A model generated the notes under the pieces. It searched no databases. It saw only the letters and a program-made list of their open reading frames with translations, and was not told the origin of the DNA. Of a stretch of DNA of 64,000 nucleotides, positions 1 through 9,359 are shown one piece after another. The translations under genes and the position numbers were made by a program. Positions within the stretch are counted from its first letter, which is position 1, and each line of letters begins with the position of its first letter. This stretch comes from Beta vulgaris subsp. vulgaris (Eukaryota > Streptophyta > Magnoliopsida > Caryophyllales > Amaranthaceae): contig NC_079202.1 in the NCBI RefSeq assembly GCF_026745355.1, forward strand, positions 28,325,748-28,389,747, in the 5' to 3' direction.

Positions 1-177
1 GAAGTTGAAATAGGTTTAAACTTAAAATTTGTTAGGAAGTCAAGATAATAAAATATTTAAGAGAATGAAATTAGGGTTAAATATGATTTAAGGATTTAGT
101 ATGGGTACGAATGGGTTGTGTGTGCATGTATGAAAGTACTCGTTAAAGGTACTTATTAATTGTTTATATTTTATTAG
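1..177 (+). other. Leader or intron-like stretch of the plus-strand Ty3 element
   Basis: AT-rich sequence with no coding potential, ending in a pyrimidine-rich tract and TATTAG directly before the ATG at 178. This looks like a splice acceptor, so the stretch may be the 3' part of an intron in the element's 5' leader. The 5' LTR and primer-binding site would lie upstream of the window. Confidence 0.4.
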
Positions 178-690
178 ATGGCCAGGACACATATGACCGC
201 CAGGAAATGCACCAGAACCCCACGTCAAGGACCTTACCTTCTAAGGATGAGGGTAGGAGAGTCCATTTCAGCTACATCTATAGGTTACGCTTAACCATGA
301 AGTGTTATCACCTTAATGAAGGTCACGGGAATTCAGATTATCTCACGCCACCTAAACAAGCCGATGTTTTAATTCACACTCTCCCCAATGATGGCCCTTA
401 TGTCGGAAATAAGAACGAATACTGTGATATCCTGAAAAATGGAAGGCCAAACTACGAAAGCTACACATGGAAAGGGAAGTGGTATCTCATGTTGAGTTAC
501 CTAGAGAAAAGAATGCTCGTGCAGAGCCAAGTGGCTTAATGACTACGCAACCACCGATGACGATGAACCCATCTACAGTGATAATGAAGAAATATAAAGA
601 AGCCTTGCCCCACCCATTGAAAACCATGGTGAAAATGAAAACGAAGATGAAGATGAAGATCCGTTCGAGTACGCTGACTAGATACCCAAA
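178..690 (+). pseudogene. Decayed ORF upstream of gag in a Tekay-like Ty3 element, with a histone H3-like N-terminus
   Basis: No known family recognised. The frame opening at 178 starts MARTHMTARKCTRTPR. After the Met this matches the histone H3 tail in register at A1, R2, T3, T6, A7, R8, K9 and T11. It stops at 292-294. The neighbouring frame (about 207-539) continues as a plausible soluble protein. The first frame resumes near 541 with an acidic tail (TTDDDEPIYSDNEE, then an Asn/Glu/Asp run), broken by one stop and closed near 680. The gene is therefore frameshifted at least twice. It lies about 360 bp upstream of gag on the same strand, the same place and acidic C-terminal plan as the upstream ORF of the minus-strand family at 5282-6179. 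That it is one protein is inferred; the frame switches and acidic tail are seen directly. Confidence 0.5.
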
Positions 691-1049
691 TCTCTAGACC
701 TGACCCTTAGATTTCTAATGAAGATTGTAAAAGACCAATTAGCTTGTTAACTTAGTTAAGGATGTGCAACTGATGCTTATTTGAAAACTCTTATGCTGCT
801 ATGAACTAATTGTTATGGCACTTTTGGAGTAATGAATAAACTTTTGACATGTGAATTGATTGTGAAATACATGATAAACTTTTGATATGTGAACTGTGTA
901 TGAAATGAATGAAGAGTGAGAACCGTGATTATGTGAATTAGCTTCTATATAAGAATCAATGTGAATGATGGAAACACCCATGTGAATAACGCAGGTAGCT
1001 TGTGCAATACGTTTATACAAGATCTAGAGGAAGACGACAAGAAAACCAA
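691..1049 (+). other. Spacer between upstream ORF and gag
   Basis: AT-rich sequence of about 360 bp containing several short near-repeats of the form TTTTGA(C/T)ATGTGAA. No coding potential was seen. Confidence 0.4.
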
Positions 1050-2250
1050 ATGGCCGAAACTCCGGAACAAGTTGCAGCAAGACTTAGGACTCTGGAGCAA
1101 CTAGCTCAAAGCTTTGGTTTAGTCCTTCAAAATCAGCTCAACAACAACCACCATGGAGACGATCCGCAAGCTGCCATGGCGAAAAAGATTTCCTCTTTGA
1201 AACCACCAACCTTTGTTGGGAGAAGACCCATTACTTCTCGAAATTGGATAAGAGACTTCGAAAAGATTTTCATGGCCACGGGTACGCCTGGGGCCCAGAA
1301 AGTAGACCAAGCGACCTTTTATTTACACGAGGACGCTGATACTTGGTGGGAAAGTGTAGGACCAATTGTTAAATAAAGCTCAGGAGAACTTTAACTGGGA
1401 AGCATTTAAGATAGCAATTAAGGCTCGATTCTTCCCCGAGCACATTCGTAGGCAGAAATACAATGAGTTTAGTAGGTTCAACCAGAGCTATAACATGAGT
1501 GTGCAAGAGTACGCATAGAAATTTAATGAGTATGCCCGCTTTTGCCCAACTATAGTTCCAGAAGCTCAGAAGTTTGAAGACGGACTTAAGTTTGATCTTC
1601 AGACTCGAATGGGAGGTAGTACCTCAACTACTTTCGCAGAGGCGTATGCTAAGGCCTCAAACATAGAGAGAATTCTGCAGCGTGAAAGAGAGGTTCTAAG
1701 TAGACATAAAAGGAAGGAACCTGCTAGCAACAGCAACAACCAAGGGTACAAAAAAAGGCCCAACAACAACAAAAACAACAATGGTGGGAACAACAATAGC
1801 AATGGTGGACGGTACAACAACCGCAACAATAAAAATTCCGGACAACAGGGCCAACAAGGAAATAGGATCCAAAGGAACTTCATTTGCAAGAATTGTGCCA
1901 AGAGCCATCCAGGATTCAATTGTCAGGGTGAAAGGGTCAGATGTTTTTAATGTCGAGAAGTAGGTCACAAATAGTTCAACTTTCCCAAGAAGCAAGGTCA
2001 AAATGGACCGAATGCGCACAATGGTAACAATGGCAACAATGGAGGTGGAAACAGAATTCAGAACTTCAATAATAACTGCCCAAATGGAGGAAATGTTACA
2101 CAGAACGGAAACCAGAACAACCGCTCTTTTGGAAGTGGAAATGGAAACATTGGAAAGAATGGCAATGGAGGCTACACCAGTGGACGAATCAATGTCATGA
2201 GCCGAGTTGAAGCTGACACCGATGCTAACGTTGTGACTGGTATTTTTCTC
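1050..2250 (+). pseudogene. Ty3/Gypsy gag (capsid and nucleocapsid), frameshifted
   Basis: Gag forms the virus-like particle and binds the element RNA. The ATG at 1050 opens MAETPEQVAARLRTLEQ, followed by the capsid signature YLHEDADTWWES that is typical of plant Ty3 gag. A frameshift near 1373 moves the frame to FNWEAFKIAIKARFFPE and FNEYARFCP, with a CAG-to-TAG type stop near 1516. A basic Asn-rich linker follows, then a zinc knuckle (CKNCAKSHPGFNC, a CX2CX3HX4C variant). A second knuckle near 1950-1980 is ruined by two stops. Downstream is Asn/Gly-rich low-complexity sequence leading into the protease. It is the left half of an element whose pol probably continues at 18078. Not functional. 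Confidence 0.85.
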
Positions 2251-2560
2251 ATGAACTCAAATCCTGCTTATGTACTCTTTGATTCAGGAGGGTCTCATTT
2301 TTTTTATTTCTAGTACTTTTGTTGATAAGAATCCCCTCGAGTCTACCCAGTCTTGTCGAGCCAATATAGCCATGCCCACAGGTGAAATTGTTTCTTGTAA
2401 ATCTCTTTTCCAAAATATCCCTGTAGTCATAGCTGCTACTGAATTACCGGCTGATCTTATTCTTTTTAACCTAAAATACTTTGACGTTATCTTGGGAATG
2501 GATTGATTAGCTAAGTATAAAGCCAAAATCGAAGTGTCACAACCACAAAATATCTCTTAG
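2251..2560 (+). pseudogene. Ty3 aspartic protease fragment (broken)
   Basis: The retroviral-type aspartic protease matures the polyprotein. The active-site region reads VLFDSGGSHF (Asp-Ser-Gly), then a one-base insertion in a T run shifts the frame. The new frame has the protease flap and C-terminal signature, with FDVILGMD followed by TGA where Trp is expected (LGMDWL in the family), then LAKYKAKIE. Homology ends near 2580, where the element is interrupted by minus-strand sequence. About 400 bp expected between protease and RT is present on neither side of the interruption. Inference: this is the left half of the element resumed at 18078. Confidence 0.75.
2454..2484 (+). repeat. Source copy of a 31-bp templated duplication
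   Basis: The segment beginning ATCTTATTCTTTTTAACC occurs here in the protease and again, identical, at 2581-2611 at the junction with the minus-strand array. See the junction entry. Confidence 0.9.
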
Positions 2561-2580
2561 AGGACCAAAGGGAAATAGGA

Positions 2581-2611
2581 TATCTTATTCTTTTTAACCT
2601 AAAATACTTTG
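2581..2611 (+). repeat. Templated insertion at the junction of two Ty3 elements
   Basis: Direct copy of 2454-2484 lying exactly between host protease sequence (ending ...AATAGGAT) and minus-strand RT (starting CATATAG). ATCTTAT overlaps the left junction. ACTTTG is shared with the RT sequence on the right, as comparison with the intact copy at 11660-11675 shows (AAAACTTTGCATATAG). This is the footprint of end joining with a short template switch. Confidence 0.8.
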
Positions 2612-3571
2612 CATATAGTTGGTTGTCCCTGAGTGCCTGTAAAATGACTCTCAAGTGATCCTCATGTTCCTCCTTGTTCTTCGAATAGATCAGGATGTCG
2701 TCTATGAATACCACGACGAATTTGTCGAGGTAGGGTCGGAAAATTCTATTCATAAGGTTCATGAAAACTGCAGGTGCATTGGTTAACCCAAAAGGCATAA
2801 CCGTAAACTCATAGTGGCCATATCTGGTTCGAAAGGCAGTCTTAGGTATATCATGATCAACAATCCTCAACTGATGGTAACCAGACCTTAAGTCGATTTT
2901 GGAGAACATCCCCGCACCTTGAAGTTGGTCGAACAAGTCATCAATCCTAGGTAATGGGTACTTGTTTTTCACAGTGACATTGTTCAACTCCCGGTAGTCT
3001 ATACATAACCTCAACTACCATCCTTCTTTTTCACAAACAAGACGGGTGCTCCCCATGGCGACATGCTAGGTCTAATATACCCTTTGTCTAGTAGTTCCTC
3101 TAACTGGTTCTTCAACTCATTCATTTCTGCCGGAGCCATTCGATATGGGGCTTTTGAAATGGGTCCAGTCCCAGGTACTAGGTCAACGGTGAACTCTACA
3201 TCTCTCCTTGGAGGCATACCAGGTATTTCCTCAGGAAAGACATCCTGGAACTCTCGGACTATGGGCACATCTTCAGGCCTCAACGGATCATCCTCAACTC
3301 TTCTCACTGAACACATAAATAGGGGCCAACCCTTGTCTACGTAGTTCTTAAGTTGTAACGCATTGATCACTTTAATCCCGGGTTCTCGAGGTATTCTCCT
3401 ATATGACACTCTTTTTCCCGAAGGGTCCCTTAGTTCCACTTTCTGCGCATCGCAATCTATCTTAGCCATGTACTTCCCAAGCCAATCCATCCCCAGAATG
3501 ATGTCTAGGTTCGATAAGTTAAACTCTATCAGATCAGAGGGAAAGTATCCCTCACCTATCTTTAATGGCAC
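2606..3571 (-). pseudogene. Ty3 protease end and reverse transcriptase, truncated copy A
   Basis: Reverse transcriptase copies element RNA into DNA. Reading leftwards from 3571 are the protease C-terminus (LDIILGMDWLGKY) and RT block 1 ([27 protein letters not shown]). A one-base deletion near 3012 separates this from the next frame: [20 protein letters not shown] and the catalytic block [15 protein letters not shown], the Ty3 form of the YxDD box. The gene ends abruptly near 2606 inside RT, so RNase H and integrase are absent from this copy. The same region in copy B (11660-12627) keeps the deleted base at 3012 but carries other indels. Confidence 0.88.
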
Positions 3572-3573
3572 TT

Positions 3574-4943
3574 TTAGAAATCTTTTAGAACAGTTAACAG
3601 TCTCCCAGATGGAATGACTATAGGCATAGAAATCGACTCAGACTCGACCAATGCTAAAGTTCTAACAGTTGCATGGGCAATAAATGACAAGGATGCTCCA
3701 GAATCAAATAATACTTTAACAGGAGTGGAGTTGATAGAAAATGTACCCGTGACAACATCTCTACGAGCCTCTTCTTCTCTAGCCGTCATCATGTACAGTT
3801 TCCCTTTGCCCTTATCTTGGGAACTAGTTGCATTGTTCCCATTAGAGACTTGGTTGCTGGTATTGGTCGCGGGCTTGGAATAGTTAGAATTCCCATTGTA
3901 ATTACTTCCCCCGTTTCCATTCTCGTTTCCATTCCCATTCCGGGGCTTGTCCCCATAATTCCCCTTCTTTTGGCCATTGGGGTTTAGCTTGTTCTTCGAA
4001 TAGCATTCATAGGCTCTATGTCCCATCTTCCCGCATTCTCGACATTCAACCTTGTTACCCTCACAGTCCTTACCAGGATGGTTGTTAGGGCACTTTCTAC
4101 ACCTATATACACGCTCAGGTCTGCGGTTATTGGTGTTGTTATTGCGGTTGTTGTTGGGATTAGGGTTATTATTGGGTCCCTTACCAAAATTCCTTTGAGG
4201 GTTTTGATTGTTCTGGTTCCCATGATGCTTTTTCTCGAACTTTTGACCTTCAGGGTTTGGGTTATCCTTACGTTTCTCGCCAAGCTTACCCCCTTCCTCC
4301 CTCTTCCTGATAGCATAAAGGTGGGCAGCTTTGCCAAACACATGGTCCAGAGAGGTGAATGTATCTCCCCCAGTCTACCCTGCAGGTCAAGGGTAAGTCC
4401 CAATTCGAAACGTGAGGCCTTAGCCTCTTCTGTAGGGGCAATCTCCGGGGCAAACCTCATTAGTTCAATGAATTTTCGATAATACTCCTCCACAGACATG
4501 GTCCCTTACTCCAGCATCATAAACTCCTGGGCTTTTTGTTTCTTAAGATATGGAGGGTAGTACTTGTCTCTTAGGGCCTTTTTGAAAGTCTCCCACCCGA
4601 AACCAGGTTGACTCAGAAGGTTGTCCTTAGCTTGGGTCCACCAGAAATGGGCATCCCCCTGCAGATAGTAGCTAGCTAAGGGCACAGTTTTCTCATCAGG
4701 GCAGGATAGGGTGAAGAAAAGTTTTTCAAATTCCCCAACCCAGTTCTCCAACTCTTCAGGTCCCCCTTTTCCATTTAGTATAGGTGGGTTCCTACGGGCC
4801 ACTTTTTCAGATAGATCCCCATCCCGGTTGTGACCTTGGGCTAAGTTGGCAGTAATTTGTACCAGGTCACGTATCGATTGCTCGATATTGAGAGAGGTTT
4901 CAGGGGTGCCTCCGATCGAACCATTCTGCGCTGAAATTAACAT
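3574..4943 (-). pseudogene. Ty3 gag-protease, copy A (one stop, one frameshift)
   Basis: The ATG at 4943 gives MLISAQNGSIGGTPETS and the gag capsid block ASYYLQGDAHFWWTQAKD. A TAA at 4506-4508 interrupts it where copy B has CAA (Gln), a C-to-T change. After the stop come SVEEYYRKFIELMRFAPE and, following a one-base frameshift near 4350, a basic linker, a zinc knuckle variant CRKCPNNHPGKDC and a canonical knuckle CRECGKMGHRAYEC. A low-complexity Asn/Gly stretch leads into the protease active site VLFDSGASLSFI. Downstream it meets the protease/RT frame after another shift near 3572. Tekay/Del-type chromovirus by overall plan. Copy B at 12630-13963 is its near twin. Confidence 0.88.
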
Positions 4944-5281
4944 AGTAGCTATTTCAGTGACTTACACATAATTTCCAACTCATTCAACGAATACACATTT
5001 CATATATAAACATATATTGCGAACACTTTTAAGTCTGTACTGACTTGCATTACAATCATCCAAAATAAGATGCCACAATTAACAATAAAAGATAACACGA
5101 TGTACTATTATTGAAAAACGGAATGTAATGTTTGTAAAGAAATACCATATATATATATATATAAATTAAGTAATGCTACTCCCTAATCGGCATGCAAGCC
5201 TTATTATCACTAACATAACAAATGAATAAAAACGACCAAAATAAAACAAAAGTCCTAATCCTACATATATGATCAAAAGAA
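4944..5281 (-). other. Spacer between upstream ORF and gag, copy A
   Basis: About 340 bp, AT-rich, with an (AT)n run near 5147-5164. In minus orientation TAATTTCAG lies a few bases inside the gag start, so a splice acceptor there is possible but unproven. Copy B has the same stretch at 13964-14295. Confidence 0.4.
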
Positions 5282-6179
5282 CTATGGACTAAGGCGGCGA
5301 GCTTCATCCTCTGATCCAGAATCCTCTATCCCCCCATCAAGGTCAATCTCTTGTGCATCAGGCTCGTCGTCCTCAAAGAGTATATCCTCTAGTATGGGTC
5401 CTTGGTCTTCCTTGGGGTCTTCTTCCTCGATGGGATCCTCCTCCTCAATGGGATCCTCCTCCTCAATGGGATCCTCCTCCTCAATTGGATTCTCTTCCTC
5501 AACAGGGTGTTCATTCTCAGCAGGGTCTTCTTCCTCAAATGGTATATCCTCTAGTGGGGGTGGCTCGTCATCATCATTTCCCCCATCTAACCCTGGTGCA
5601 GGCTGAACCCCGTCCAACACTACAATGAAGGTCCTATTGTTTCTCTCATCATCCGAGACATAAGTGACTGTCCTAAGATTTTGAAAGTCATCGGCTATTA
5701 ACTCATCCTCAAATGGTTGGTATCTTGGCCTCTTTGCCACAGGTGCCGATGATGGTCCAGGTATGACCCCTGGGTCCTCAGAATTCCCATCTACAGTCCT
5801 ATTACCCGAACTTTCCCTTTTAGATGAAGTAGAAGGGCGTTGACCTCTCGTTTCACGAACCCTCCACTCATTCTCGCAGTATTTAAGGTCAGTGAGGAAG
5901 TGTTTTTCAGAAGGAAGGTTCTAGTATCCGTAGGTATGCTTATTCCTATTAAAATACCCCTCTGTAGTCCACATATTCCATACCTTATGAAGAATCTATA
6001 TGCTCTATGTCTGGAACATAACGAACCATGAAGTGTATCCTAGAGCCCTCAAATCGTAACCACTGCTCCCCTTGCATAATTCTATAATCCATAGCAGACT
6101 TCATCTTAAAGAACCAAACATCCCAGTCCTCCCCTACTTGTTTCATCAAATAGTCTTTACAACCTATGTCGTGAACCAT
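5282..6179 (-). pseudogene. Upstream ORF with acidic hexapeptide repeats, copy A (ORF1 of the minus-strand Ty3 family)
   Basis: Unrecognised protein of about 300 residues in sense orientation before gag. The ATG at 6179 directly follows TTTTCGCAG, a strong splice-acceptor look-alike. The N-terminal about 100 residues look globular and aromatic-rich (MVHDIGCKDYLMKQVGEDW, WFFKMKSAMDYRIMQGEQW). The middle is Ser/Arg-rich (RPSTSSKRESSGNR). The C-terminus is strongly acidic, with about four tandem PIEEED units near 5415-5490. This copy is broken by deletions near 5985-6000 and by a CAG-to-TAG stop near 5924, where copy B reads Gln. An intact uninterrupted frame from about 5740 to 5282 covers the acidic half. 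Tekay elements usually encode only gag-pol, so this ORF is an addition. Its role is unknown; an acidic chaperone-like or protein-binding tail is only a guess. Confidence 0.65.
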
Positions 6180-6605
6180 CTGCGAAAATAAAAATAAAAA
6201 AATAAAATAGAATAGTTCTAAGTTTTTTTTGTATATAATAGGGTTCAAAACATATGTTATAGGTATACATGTTTAAGAGGTAAAATGCTCATTTTAACTT
6301 TGAAATCCACAAGTGAGATCAAAATCATTTCGATCAATAAAATAGTTTTATACTAAAATAAGTTTTGAGTCTAACATCAATTTAGACCTATCCTTGTACA
6401 CTTTCTTAATCTAGTCACATTTAAAGATTTCGAGAATCTTTCACAATTTCAATTACACAAAGAGCACATACAAGTTCAAGATACGAACGGAATTGCAATG
6501 ACTCATTCCTATGACTTAATGCACATGACATGATCTATATGCTCCTATCCCATACTACCCGTTTTGAAATCGTTTTGAAAACGTCTTTGAAAATAGGAGC
6601 TTCTG
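6180..6605 (-). other. Element leader between primer-binding site and upstream ORF, copy A
   Basis: About 425 bp, AT-rich and without a convincing ORF. It ends (minus strand) in a T-rich tract and CGCAG directly at the ORF1 ATG. Candidate donors such as ACTTGTATGTG (near 6464-6474) occur upstream, so the leader may be an intron. Confidence 0.4.
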
Positions 6606-6617
6606 GCTCTGATACCA
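6606..6617 (-). promoter_or_regulatory. Primer-binding site, initiator tRNA-Met (copy A)
   Basis: TGGTATCAGAGC on the minus strand, the standard plant site complementary to the 3' end of initiator tRNA-Met. It lies four bases inside the LTR edge. It shows that the LTR at 6622-9200 acts as a 5' LTR for copy A. Confidence 0.93.
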
Positions 6618-7997
6618 GTTTTGTAACACCCCCAAAATCCATACACGTCTAATGCTACGTCGCATCGACTTTGGGAGTGTTACCGCCGCGATGGAACGCA
6701 AGGCATAATTAGAAATACGGTAGCTCAAATTCATTGTCTCAAAACCAAATTGCAGCGGAATAGAAAATGTAAATACAACTCGGGAATCATAGATGACCCC
6801 TCTTTATTCAAACTCAAACCATTTAACAATGTTCTATAAAATTCAGTAATACTTAAACCAAAAGTTTAACTTCAAACTACAGACTATCCCCCTTATCCTT
6901 GATATCATGCAGCAGCACCAGCTCACCTAGTCTGCTCCCCATTGAAGTGTCAATGGTTCATCACAGGTCAACAAACACATAATAACACACAGAGTCAGCT
7001 ATGCTGAGTACGTAATGAACCATTGAAACTATATGAACATAAATGATGCACACCTTACAAACTGCTATATGAAACTACATTATCTCACATTCTTTAATCT
7101 TTCATTATTTGGCATCGAACGGGCATCGTCATATTACTAGAATCATACGGGCTACTGAATCCTTAATAGACAACTTGGTCTATTAGATGAAATGCAAATA
7201 CGATTTTGTTCCGTCTCACACCCATCACCTTAGTATGCATACCCCCAAGATCGAACGAAACCTTTCGCCTATTTGAGTTATCAAAATATAAGGACACTAC
7301 TGTCGTCACAGTAGGCCTGCGTAGGAGTGTAGAACAAGTCCCACACTCCCCCCATTGTTCTATACTTGTAGGGAATCCAACTACAAGCTATTGCCATAAT
7401 CTTCTTTTACTACTAACTATTCTTTTTATAACTTTAAGGAGTCATTTACATGCTCTCTTAATTACCAAACTCAATCTTATCTCTGGTAACACTCTCGTTA
7501 CTCTATAGATCAGATTAATATGCTGATGTTACACTACGATAGAACTTCGCATTTCAATGCAACATATTTCAATGCATCATATTGATTTCACGTTATAAAC
7601 GTCTAACCAAACAATCACAATCAAATGTTCCCTATCATGGTACTAGGTTCCAATAAAATGAACTGCAACCTAATCATGATACTAAACTTGAAAGTAAACT
7701 GGTACGCGTACGTACCTTGTAGCGGAGAATTTTCACTGACTTAATTGAACGAGCCGCTTATGCAATTGGGACCTAAACCGTTAAAACAAAGCTTTAGTGT
7801 TACGTCCTTGATAACACTAACAACTACTACGTACTAAGACCATAACGATCTAACGATTCGAATTAAACGATAGTTAAAACCTTATTCCAGAACTTTCGTT
7901 ATAATTCTAATCTAGTGGATTTAACGTCTTTTAGAAGTCAGAGTTAGTGAGTAACTAAGTTAGTTAGTAACATTAGTCCACTATTTACCAATCCAAA

Positions 7998-8160
7998 AGG
8001 GTCATAAGTCCAACCTGTCTTATGTCCAGAAGTTAAGTCATATGTCCAAAGGTAAGTCATATGTCCAAAAGTAAGTCATATGTCCAAAAGATAGGTTCCA
8101 TGTCCAAAAGGTAAGTTCCATGTCCAAAAATGTAAGTCATATGTCCCAAAGTCAGGTTCC
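7998..8160. repeat. Minisatellite in LTR (unit about 18-20 bp, core AAGTCATATGTCCAAAAG)
   Basis: About eight imperfect units built on TAAGTCATATGTCCAAAAG with a TTCCATG variant replacing TCATATG. The same array is present in the sister LTR at about 7000 bp further on the same pattern (17000-17160). No CRISPR-like spacers. Confidence 0.85.
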
Positions 8161-8429
8161 ATGAAACAGGTCACTCATGAAACGATAATAACTTTAACTA
8201 ATAATAGAACACACTTTTCCTACTTTCAACTTAATCCAATTACAAACCTAACCAGAGTTTTAACTTAAAAACAGAATAATAACTTAACTAGTTAAACAAT
8301 CTAATAATTTACTAAACACTCTAATTACTAATTATTAATTACAAACCTTACGTAATTATCAAAACTGTAAATATAACTAATAAACTTTCATACTAAGTTA
8401 AGTACATGAATTATACCACTGACTTTCGC

Positions 8430-8830
8430 CGGCACAAGAATTCCGGCGACCAACTCCCGGCGACGACGCACACTTTCCGTCTCCTACGCGCGGCCACGAC
8501 ACTTAACCGGCACTCGTACCGCCTTCGCACCCCTCTTCGTTTCGTCGCCCAAACACCCTTACGCGACCAGATCTGTCGCGCCACCACACGGTGTCCGTTC
8601 GCCCAACTTCGCACAACACTCGCACAACCCACGAATACACCTTCGAACCCCTTCGCGCAACACTCGCACAAACCACGACACTCTTCGCATAGAAACTCTC
8701 GAACCACTCGAGAACTCGCACACACGGCTATGCACACAGCCCTCGAACCACTCGCCCAAGACCTCGACGGAACTCCGTCTCGCACCACTATTACTCACGC
8801 ACAAAATGCGACGGGAGGGAGAAGGCGAGA
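8430..8830. other. GC-rich, CpG-rich island inside LTR
   Basis: A GC-rich block in otherwise AT-rich LTR sequence, with imperfect repeats of the type TTCGC(A/G)CAACACTCGCACAA. It lies just downstream (minus strand) of the LTR TATA box, so it is probably transcribed leader. Open frames on both strands are a by-product of the composition. Confidence 0.6.
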
Positions 8831-9002
8831 GGAATAGCAGCGAGAGATTGAGAGAGAATTCGAGAGAGAGAAAATCTGAGAGAGAGAGATCGGTTGAAGA
8901 GAGAGAGAGAAATCGGCTGAGGAGAGAGTGAGGAGAGAGAGAAGTCGGCTGGGAGAGGGAAACAGAAGGGTTTAGGGTTTTTCTGAAATTCCATCTCCTT
9001 TT

Positions 9003-9012
9003 CTTTTTATAC
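9003..9012 (-). promoter_or_regulatory. LTR TATA box (copy A/B shared LTR)
   Basis: GTATAAAAAG on the minus strand about 190 bp into the LTR, followed by a long CT-rich leader. U3 would then be very short and R plus U5 long. Confidence 0.6.
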
Positions 9013-9200
9013 TCCCTTCAAAAGGTAGTAACCCTAGGTCAAGTAAGATTCAGTTTATCTTTAAAAACTCCGAAAATTCCTAACAATTCTATTATTAATA
9101 ATTTATCCTATTAATTGTAAATAAACTCAAATACCTTTTTATTAATTCTTTATATTTTCTTAATTATACGAAATTACTACTAAAAATACGGAGTATTACA

Positions 9201-9213
9201 GGCTTCCCCCCTT
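9201..9213 (-). promoter_or_regulatory. Polypurine tract of copy B
   Basis: AAGGGGGGAAGCC on the minus strand, directly upstream of the LTR start at 9200. This is the plus-strand primer site used in reverse transcription. Confidence 0.85.
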
Positions 9214-9359
9214 AAAAGAAGTTTCGTCCCGAAACTTTGAGGTAGCCCGTCTTAACGACGATCTTTTGCACTTCTAAGTCCCAAATTTCACAAGCGTTTT
9301 CTAACGTTCACACAATAGATAAGCAGTAATTACACATAACTAGCATATAACTAACATAA

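Larger units (their letters stand above)
6622..9200 (-). repeat. Shared middle LTR of the tandem Ty3 array (3' LTR of copy B and 5' LTR of copy A)
   Basis: 2579 bp, bounded by TG...CA. The minus-strand start is TGTAATACTCCGTATTTT, preceded by a polypurine tract at 9201-9213. The minus-strand end is GGGGGTGTTACA, followed by a primer-binding site at 6606-6617. It is nearly identical to 15624-18077, which lacks about 130 bp of GA-rich sequence around 8865-8985. It contains a TATA box near the start, a CT-rich leader, a GC-rich island (8430-8830) and an 18-20-bp minisatellite (about 7998-8160). Confidence 0.93.

Noticed and set aside
5353..5628. Plus-strand open frames rich in WDPPPQ or GSSSS repeats
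   Set aside because: Antisense shadows of the acidic hexapeptide repeat of the minus-strand upstream ORF.
7998..8160. Regularly spaced repeats as a possible CRISPR array
   Set aside because: Units are contiguous and imperfect without unique spacers, and lie in a plant LTR.
8406..8837. 143-residue open frame on the plus strand in the LTR (and its partner at 17405-17899)
   Set aside because: It lies in a GC-rich repetitive block antisense to the element, both strands are open there, and it has no family resemblance. Composition explains the lack of stops.
8965..8980. GGGTTTAGGGTTTTT as interstitial telomere repeat
   Set aside because: Only about one and a half units; common in plant leader sequence.
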